Source of the DNA: Arsenophonus sp052174535
GTDB taxonomy: Bacteria > Pseudomonadota > Gammaproteobacteria > Enterobacterales > Enterobacteriaceae
Direction of reading: 5' to 3'
DNA: 31,189 nt
Assembly: GCA_052174535.1 (NCBI GenBank)
Contig: JBQMRQ010000023.1
Coordinates: forward strand, 1-31,189
Shown here: positions 26,283-31,189 of the stretch, piece by piece
Position numbering within the stretch: position 1 is the first letter of the stretch
How the letters are laid out: each line of letters opens with the position of its first letter
Position numbers and translations under genes: made by a program
Notes under the pieces: model-generated
Seen by the model: the letters and a program-made list of their open reading frames with translations, nothing else
Databases searched by the model: none
What the model was told of the DNA's origin: nothing

Positions 26283-26711
26283 ATGAAAACTTTTACAGCT
26301 AAACCAGAAACCGTAAAGCGCAACTGGTATGTTATTGACGCAGATGGAAAAACTTTAGGCCGTCTTGCAACTGAAGTTGCTCATCGTTTGCGCGGCAAAC
26401 ATAAAGTAGAATATACTCCGCATGTCGATACTGGCGATTACATTATTATTATTAATGCAAAAAAAGTTGTTGTTACTGGTAATAAGCGTGAAGATAAAAT
26501 CTACTATCGACATACTGGTTATATCGGTGGTATCAAACAAGCGACTTTTAAAGAAATGATTGCTAGGCACTCTGAACGAGTGATTGAAATTGCGGTTAAA
26601 GGTATGCTACCAAAAGGACCTCTTGGTCGTGCGATGTACCGTAAGATGAAAGTTTATGCGGGTAGTAATCATAACCACGCGGCACAGAAGCCGCAAGTTC
26701 TTGATATTTAA
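26283..26711 (+). CDS. rplM: 50S ribosomal protein uL13
   Basis: uL13, an early-binding large-subunit protein. 142 residues, the same as E. coli. MKTFTAKPETVKRNWYVID at the start, TLGRLATEVAHRLRGKHK, TPHVDTGDYIIIINAKKV, KGMLPKGPLGRAMYRKMKVY, and HNHAAQKPQVLDI at the end. First gene of rplM-rpsI; the S9 gene follows after 17 bases. No ribosome binding site better than GGTAAG before the ATG. It is one of the best conserved genes in the window, in contrast with the decayed zapE just upstream. Confidence 0.98.
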   Translation: MKTFTAKPETVKRNWYVIDADGKTLGRLATEVAHRLRGKHKVEYTPHVDTGDYIIIINAKKVVVTGNKREDKIYYRHTGYIGGIKQATFKEMIARHSERVIEIAVKGMLPKGPLGRAMYRKMKVYAGSNHNHAAQKPQVLDI

Positions 26712-26728
26712 TCAAGATGGATTAGACA

Positions 26729-27121
26729 ATGGCAGAAAATCAATACTACGGCACTGGTCGACGTAAAAGCTCTTCCGCACGTGTCTTCATTAAGGCAGGT
26801 AGTGGTAATATTATTATCAATCAACGTAGCTTAGAGGAATATTTTGGCCGCAAAACAGCGCGAATGGTTGTTCGACAACCATTAGAATTGGTTGATATGT
26901 TGCAGAAACTAGATTTATACATTACCGTTAAAGGTGGTGGTATTTCTGGTCAAGCAGGTGCAATTCGTCATGGTATTACACGTGCATTGATAGGATATGA
27001 CGAAACACTACGTTTAGAACTACGCAAAGCTGGGTTTGTTACTCGCGATGCGCGTTCTGTTGAGCGTAAGAAAGTGGGATTACGTAAAGCACGTCGTCGC
27101 CCACAATACTCTAAACGTTAA
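26729..27121 (+). CDS. rpsI: 30S ribosomal protein uS9
   Basis: uS9, whose C-terminal tail contacts the P-site tRNA anticodon stem. 130 residues, the E. coli length. Begins MAENQYYGTGRRKSSSARVF and ends in the basic tail KARRRPQYSKR, with the terminal Arg intact. The core GGGISGQAGAIRHGITRAL is conserved. Cotranscribed with rplM and followed by an intrinsic terminator. Confidence 0.98.
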   Translation: MAENQYYGTGRRKSSSARVFIKAGSGNIIINQRSLEEYFGRKTARMVVRQPLELVDMLQKLDLYITVKGGGISGQAGAIRHGITRALIGYDETLRLELRKAGFVTRDARSVERKKVGLRKARRRPQYSKR

Positions 27122-27155
27122 TTTCTTGGTTTTTTAATAAATTATTAATATAAAT

Positions 27156-27171
27156 CCCGCCTTTAGGTGGG
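27156..27171 (+). terminator. Terminator after rplM-rpsI
   Basis: CCCGCC (27,156-27,161) pairs with GGTGGG (27,166-27,171), one G-T pair, 4-nt TTTA loop, followed by CTTTATAT. It lies 35 bases past the rpsI stop. Confidence 0.75.
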
Positions 27172-27176
27172 CTTTA

Positions 27177-27498
27177 TATATCTTAGAAACTTATATTTTC
27201 TTGTGATTAATAATTTAATTTTTTATTGTTAATTTTTCAATAAAAACGTTTTAATTTTATACATTAATCATAAAATCTTCTCAAACTTCCTCCACCATGT
27301 TCAATAAAATTTGATAGACTAATAGGTCATTAATTTCTTATCTGTTCTTAACAGTTTAATAGAAATAATATGTATTAATTGTAGTCCAATGAATAAATAT
27401 CAAATGTCTGTTAACCTATTGAATTAGTTTACTAGCATTTTAAACATATGAAAATGGCCTGATTGACTATCAGAGCTGTTTATTATTTTTAATAAAAC
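27177..27498. other. Spacer between rpsI and sspA
   Basis: AT-rich, no frame with protein character and no RNA gene recognised. It probably holds the sspA-sspB promoter, but no box pair stood out. In E. coli the two operons are also separated by a promoter-bearing spacer. Confidence 0.4.
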
Positions 27499-27510
27499 TT
27501 GGAGGTTTTC

Positions 27511-28152
27511 ATGGCTGTCGCCGCCAATAAACGTTCGGTAATGACACTGTTTTCCGGCCAGACCGACATATTTAGCCATCAAGTGAGGATCGTATTGGCA
27601 GAAAAGGATGTAAGTGTTGAGATTGAAAATGTTGAAGCAGGTAATTTGCCTCAAGATTTAATTGATTTAAATCCTTACCAAACAGTACCAACTCTGGTTG
27701 ATAGAGAATTAACATTATATAATTCTCGCGTTGTTATGGAATATCTTGATGAACGTTTTCCGCATCCACCATTGATGCCTGTTTATCCAGTTGCTCGTGG
27801 TGGTAGTCGTTTAATGATGCATCGGATAGACAAAGATTGGTATTCTTTGATTAATAAGATTGAAAATAAAGATCCTCAAGCTGATATTGCTCGTAAGCGG
27901 TTAAGAGAGGAGCTGATATCAATCTCACCAATTTTTAAAGAGATCCCGTTTTTTATGAGTGAAGAATTTAGTTTAGTTGATTGTTATTTAGCTCCTCTTT
28001 TGTGGCGTTTACCTTTCTGGAATATTGATTTCCCTAAAAGGAAAGAAACAGAGGGTATTCGTTCTTATATGGAACGTCTATTTAAGCGAGACTCTTTTCT
28101 TGCTTCATTAACTGAAGCTGAGCGTGATATGCGTTTATTTACTATAGGTTAA
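27511..28152 (+). CDS. sspA: Stringent starvation protein A
   Basis: RNA polymerase-associated protein with a glutathione-transferase fold that lacks GST activity; in E. coli it supports stationary-phase acid tolerance and late phage transcription. 213 residues from the ATG at 27,511, preceded by a strong GGAGGT site (27,501-27,506). MAVAANKRSVMTLFSG at the start, then VPTLVDRELTLYNSRVVMEYLDERFPHPPLMPVYPVARG, close to E. coli. The surface-pocket PHPP motif known to matter for RNAP binding is intact. The middle (NKIENKDPQAD) and the FWNIDFPKRKET loop are more divergent. sspB follows after 6 bases. Confidence 0.97.
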   Translation: MAVAANKRSVMTLFSGQTDIFSHQVRIVLAEKDVSVEIENVEAGNLPQDLIDLNPYQTVPTLVDRELTLYNSRVVMEYLDERFPHPPLMPVYPVARGGSRLMMHRIDKDWYSLINKIENKDPQADIARKRLREELISISPIFKEIPFFMSEEFSLVDCYLAPLLWRLPFWNIDFPKRKETEGIRSYMERLFKRDSFLASLTEAERDMRLFTIG

Positions 28153-28158
28153 TTTATT

Positions 28159-28650
28159 ATGGAATTGTTAGAAATGTCGCCACGTCGTCCTTACCTTCTT
28201 AGGGCTTATTATGAATGGCTTCTCGATAATAATATGACGCCACATTTAGTTGTGGATGTTAATATTTTTGGTGTAAATATTCCGATGGAATATGCGTATA
28301 AAGAACAGATTATTTTAAATATTACACCTTCTTCCGTCGAAAATTTAAGGTTAACTAACGAAATTGTCAGCTTCAATGCCCGTTTTGGTGGTGTTCCTCG
28401 CTATGTTGAGATACCTATGAGTGCTATCATTGGTATCTATGGGCGCGAAAATGGAGCAGGAATGATATTTGAACCTGAGCCAAAATATGAGAGTAGTATA
28501 GATAATTTTATCACTAAAAGTAAAAATTTAGTGCTTGTTAGTGACTTTAAATTATCGAAGAAATCGCAAAAAATAATATCGATTTTATCTTCTGATGATG
28601 AGCCGCCAATGCCACCAAAAAGACGCCCAATGTTACGTGTTATTAAATAA
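28159..28650 (+). CDS. sspB: ClpXP adaptor SspB
   Basis: Delivers ssrA-tagged proteins to ClpXP. 163 residues, close to 165 in E. coli. The folded substrate-binding domain (~1-110) carries SPRRPYLLRAYYEWLLDN, TPHLVVDVN, FNARFGGVPRYVEIPMSAI and YGRENGAGMIFEPE. A flexible linker follows, and the C-terminal ClpX-binding peptide is intact (RRPMLRVIK, E. coli RPALRVVK). Cotranscribed with sspA. The retained adaptor implies that ClpXP and tmRNA tagging still operate in this organism. Confidence 0.97.
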   Translation: MELLEMSPRRPYLLRAYYEWLLDNNMTPHLVVDVNIFGVNIPMEYAYKEQIILNITPSSVENLRLTNEIVSFNARFGGVPRYVEIPMSAIIGIYGRENGAGMIFEPEPKYESSIDNFITKSKNLVLVSDFKLSKKSQKIISILSSDDEPPMPPKRRPMLRVIK

Positions 28651-28788
28651 GGTATGTCATGATTAAGAGGAAATTATTAATATTACTTTTTTAAGTTAAA
28701 ATTTTTAGTTATAAATTTATATTTATCTGATATAAAATTTTTTATAAGTTAATTTATTTTTTATGAAAACCTAAATATAAATTATCCA

Positions 28789-28811
28789 ATATAATCTAGA
28801 CTAGATTATAT
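28789..28811. repeat. Perfect 23-bp palindrome between sspB and arcB
   Basis: ATATAATCTAG / CTAGATTATAT around one central A. It is followed 6 bases later by GTTTTTAT, so it could end the sspAB transcript, though the stem is AT-rich. It lies 139 bases after sspB and 53 before the arcB remnant; it could equally be an old operator. Confidence 0.4.
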
Positions 28812-28863
28812 CTCTCTGTTTTTATATATATAAGTTATTGTTTTAGCTGATTTTCTATATAGT

Positions 28864-31135
28864 ATGGCGAATTCATCTATAAAGATGATTAAAGAATTTA
28901 TTCAGTATTATGTTAATTTAATGATGAAGCTTGGATTGATTAAATTTTCTATTGCAGCACTTATCCGGATTAATCATCATTTTACAAATAGTGATTTTGA
29001 TTTTTTATCATATGTGTCAGCATTCAAAATGTTGATTTTGTTTATTCCATTTTTTTAGATTAATTATTACGGTCTTTGGTGGTCTACTCTCCCCTATTTG
29101 TTGTCGAGCAATTTGAAGAGTCTTGTCATCATTATTTGAAAATTGCAGAGAGTAAAAAAATATAGAAGATGCATTTAGAATTATTAAAAAATTGTAAAAA
29201 GAGATAAATCGTTGAGAGAGAATGGGCTTAACTTGAGTTCGAACAGAAGTTTGTATTATTACAATCATTTTTAGATGCATCACCTGATCTTGTTTATTAC
29301 CGTAATAAACATAATAATTTTTTATAATCGAGTAATAGAATTGCTGACAAGTCGTAATTAAAACAGCTTAGTTGAACTAACTTATTGTATTGTAAAATTT
29401 ATGGTGAGTAAGTTTCAGAAAAAAAGATTGAAACTGATGGAAAAGTATTTTTATAATTTATTGTTGATATATAAACAATGGTTGTATATGGTGATAAACG
29501 AAAAGTATGATTTGAAATATGTACAGTCTCTTTTTATGATCAGGTTGAAACCCATCATAGGTTAGTAGGATTTGGATGTGATTTTACCAAACTTAAATAA
29601 TAATAGTAATCGTTAGAAAATGCTACAAATAAGATAACATTCATTCCAATCAATCAGCTATAAGTTTTCTATTCCGATTAATGGAAATATCAAACTGAGT
29701 CGTATATTACTCAATACAGAATTAACTAATAAATAAGCAAATTAGTTAAAAACTATTCACGTCAGCGCTATTATATTAAATAATATTCAATGATATTATT
29801 GAAATGGATAATATTGAATCACACAAAGTTAGTTTAGATAGTCAATAAATTGATTTTAAGTAATTTATTTTTGGTCTTGAAAGCTTACCGAGCTTTTAGT
29901 AAAACCTAAATATTAAAATTTTACTAGCTAGAAGTAAAAGAGAATTTACCCAGCAAGATCATTACTGATTCAAGAGCGTTCGCTACGATAAATACTATAG
30001 AATTTAATTAGTAATGCCGAAAATTTATTCAATAAGAGGTGAGATTAAAGTTTATATTTGGTATGAAGGAGATGAGCAATTTTTTATTCAGGTTATCGAT
30101 AGTGGTATTAATATCCCATAAAGAAGCACAAAATATTTACTATGTATTATCAGGTACATAGTAGTGCTGATGGTAAGTCAGAAATGGGTACTGAAGAATT
30201 GGATTTTCTGTTTCTAAACGATTATAAACAGGGGGGGATGGGAGAGATATATAAGTTGATAGGTACCCTATCTCTTGTAGGAGTGGATTCTTGTTTTACT
30301 ATGTCACTTATATGGCTAATTATTGCAATAAATAATTGATGTAGCAACATATAAAACTGTTTTACAATTTAAATTGTATATTCTTTTAGAGGGATATATT
30401 AAATTAAATATTAGCGTTACGCAATTTTTTTAGAAAATTAATCCATATCGTTAATTTTACTATCAATGGGAAAGGAGAATTAGAGATATTTAAAATTGGT
30501 AGTTATGGATTTCATTTTGTTGGATATAAACTATCTGATATAACCGGATTTGATATTGAGGGTTAGTTTCGTTAAATCTATGCTAATGATAAAGCTTTTA
30601 GCTTCAATTGTATTAACACTAGTGTATTAAAAGATAAGAAGAATATATTGTTGTAAATATGGATGATGTATTGAGTACACTACTCTTGGTAAGAGTTTTA
30701 ATAAAGATTAGTGAAAATATTTAATTGATTATAAAAATAAATCCATCAGTACTCTGTTGAATTAATTTATCTAGCTATAATAATGTATTAAATAGTAATA
30801 CATTCAATTAATATTTGAATTAGTTGGATCAAAAACTAATTGAAGAGGGCATGAAAATCTTTAAAAAAGTGATGACAGTATATTCATATTTACTAAACTA
30901 TAATTTTCTGTCTAAAGACCAAAATAGAATTGTTATTGAAGCTACAATATTAAAGGTGTAAGCGGGTATCTAATTGATTTGTGCTATTTCCAGAAGTTAG
31001 CTTAATACCCACAAAATTCCTAAATTTACCTGCCTGGTTGGATAATAACTAAAGATGATTTAATGAATTAAATATAGGTTGGTAAAAGATATTAAAATTT
31101 GAAATAATGATTAGCAGGATTTTAAAATAACCAAA
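28864..31135 (+). pseudogene. arcB: arcB (anoxic redox sensor kinase) pseudogene, nearly full length
   Basis: ArcB is a ~778-residue membrane hybrid kinase that phosphorylates ArcA under microaerobic conditions. All domains can be followed in broken frames. N-terminal FIQYYVNLMMKLGLIKFS at 28,893-28,950 (E. coli LAQYYVDLMMKLGLVRFS); PAS FLDASPDLVYYRN at 29,268-29,303; the His-box region ISYKFSIPINGNIKLSRIL, followed by NTELT and KTIHVSAIILNNIFNDIIEMDN; the ATPase domain SNAEKFIQ and VIDSGINIP, then YYQVHSSADGKSEMGT at 30,142-30,190; the receiver GKGELEIFKIG, DFILLDI, KLSDITGFDI; the HPt region DQNRIVIEA-NIKGVSG at ~30,920-30,970. Many stops and frameshifts; the start could be 28,864 or 28,885. 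The final 50 bases of the window are unassigned. Confidence 0.92.
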
Positions 31136-31189
31136 AACTGAAGTTGTGTGTGTAAATGTTGCGCCAATATCAGAGAAATCGTTTTTGTT

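Noticed and set aside
28864..30339. Frames of 64 and 65 codons that could pass as small membrane or soluble proteins
   Set aside because: They are the N-terminal and ATPase-domain pieces of the arcB pseudogene.

Overview
The window reads as a stretch of the conserved nusA/rplM chromosomal neighbourhood of a host-restricted, genome-degrading enterobacterial symbiont. Every intact gene has a close Enterobacterales counterpart (infB, nusA, secG, glmM, folP, ftsH, rlmE, greA, obgE, rpmA, rplU, ispB, mdh, rplM, rpsI, sspA, sspB, and tRNAs for fMet and Leu). The DNA is AT-rich. Long tracts between genes are eroded genes and dead insertion sequences rather than true intergenic DNA. Some residues (the N-terminus of IF2, the MG-STL start of the rimP remnant, an insert in NusA, SspA) remind me of Morganellaceae, so an Arsenophonus-type symbiont is my best guess. 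That is an inference from memory, not an alignment.

Layout. 1-4.2 kb, minus strand: infB (cut by the window edge) and nusA, preceded by a rimP fossil, a terminator, tRNA-fMet and tRNA-Leu; argG, which lies between these tRNAs in E. coli, is absent. 4.3-9.8 kb, minus: secG, glmM, folP, ftsH, rlmE. 9.9-15.1 kb: a yhbY fossil (plus), intact greA (minus), then dacB (plus) broken in two by an IS256-family remnant and an IS1595-family remnant lying side by side. 15.1-18.1 kb: obgE (lacking its acidic tail), rpmA, rplU (minus) and divergent ispB (plus). 18.1-23.2 kb: a second IS256-family remnant, mdh (minus), and about 1.9 kb I could not assign. 23.2-26.05 kb: a second IS1595-family remnant, a third IS256-family remnant with an internal inversion, and the 3' end of a zapE fossil. 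26.1-28.65 kb, plus: rplM-rpsI and sspA-sspB. 28.86-31.1 kb: a nearly full-length arcB pseudogene.

How the genes work together. What survives is translation (IF2, L21, L27, L13, S9, RlmE, ObgE), transcription elongation (NusA, GreA), the Sec channel (SecG), membrane proteolysis (FtsH), the SspB adaptor for ClpXP, folate and UDP-GlcNAc synthesis (FolP, GlmM), the quinone side chain (IspB) and malate dehydrogenase. What has been lost is auxiliary: RimP, YhbY, DacB, ZapE and ArcB as pseudogenes, and ArgG and YhbE with no trace seen. Two retained proteins (ObgE, and probably FtsH) have lost C-terminal tails whose former coding sequence can still be read next to the new stop codons.

I found no unknown multi-gene system. 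The most informative features are the fossils: two IS families, five copies in total, all inactive, twice lying next to each other, and one copy with an internal inversion.
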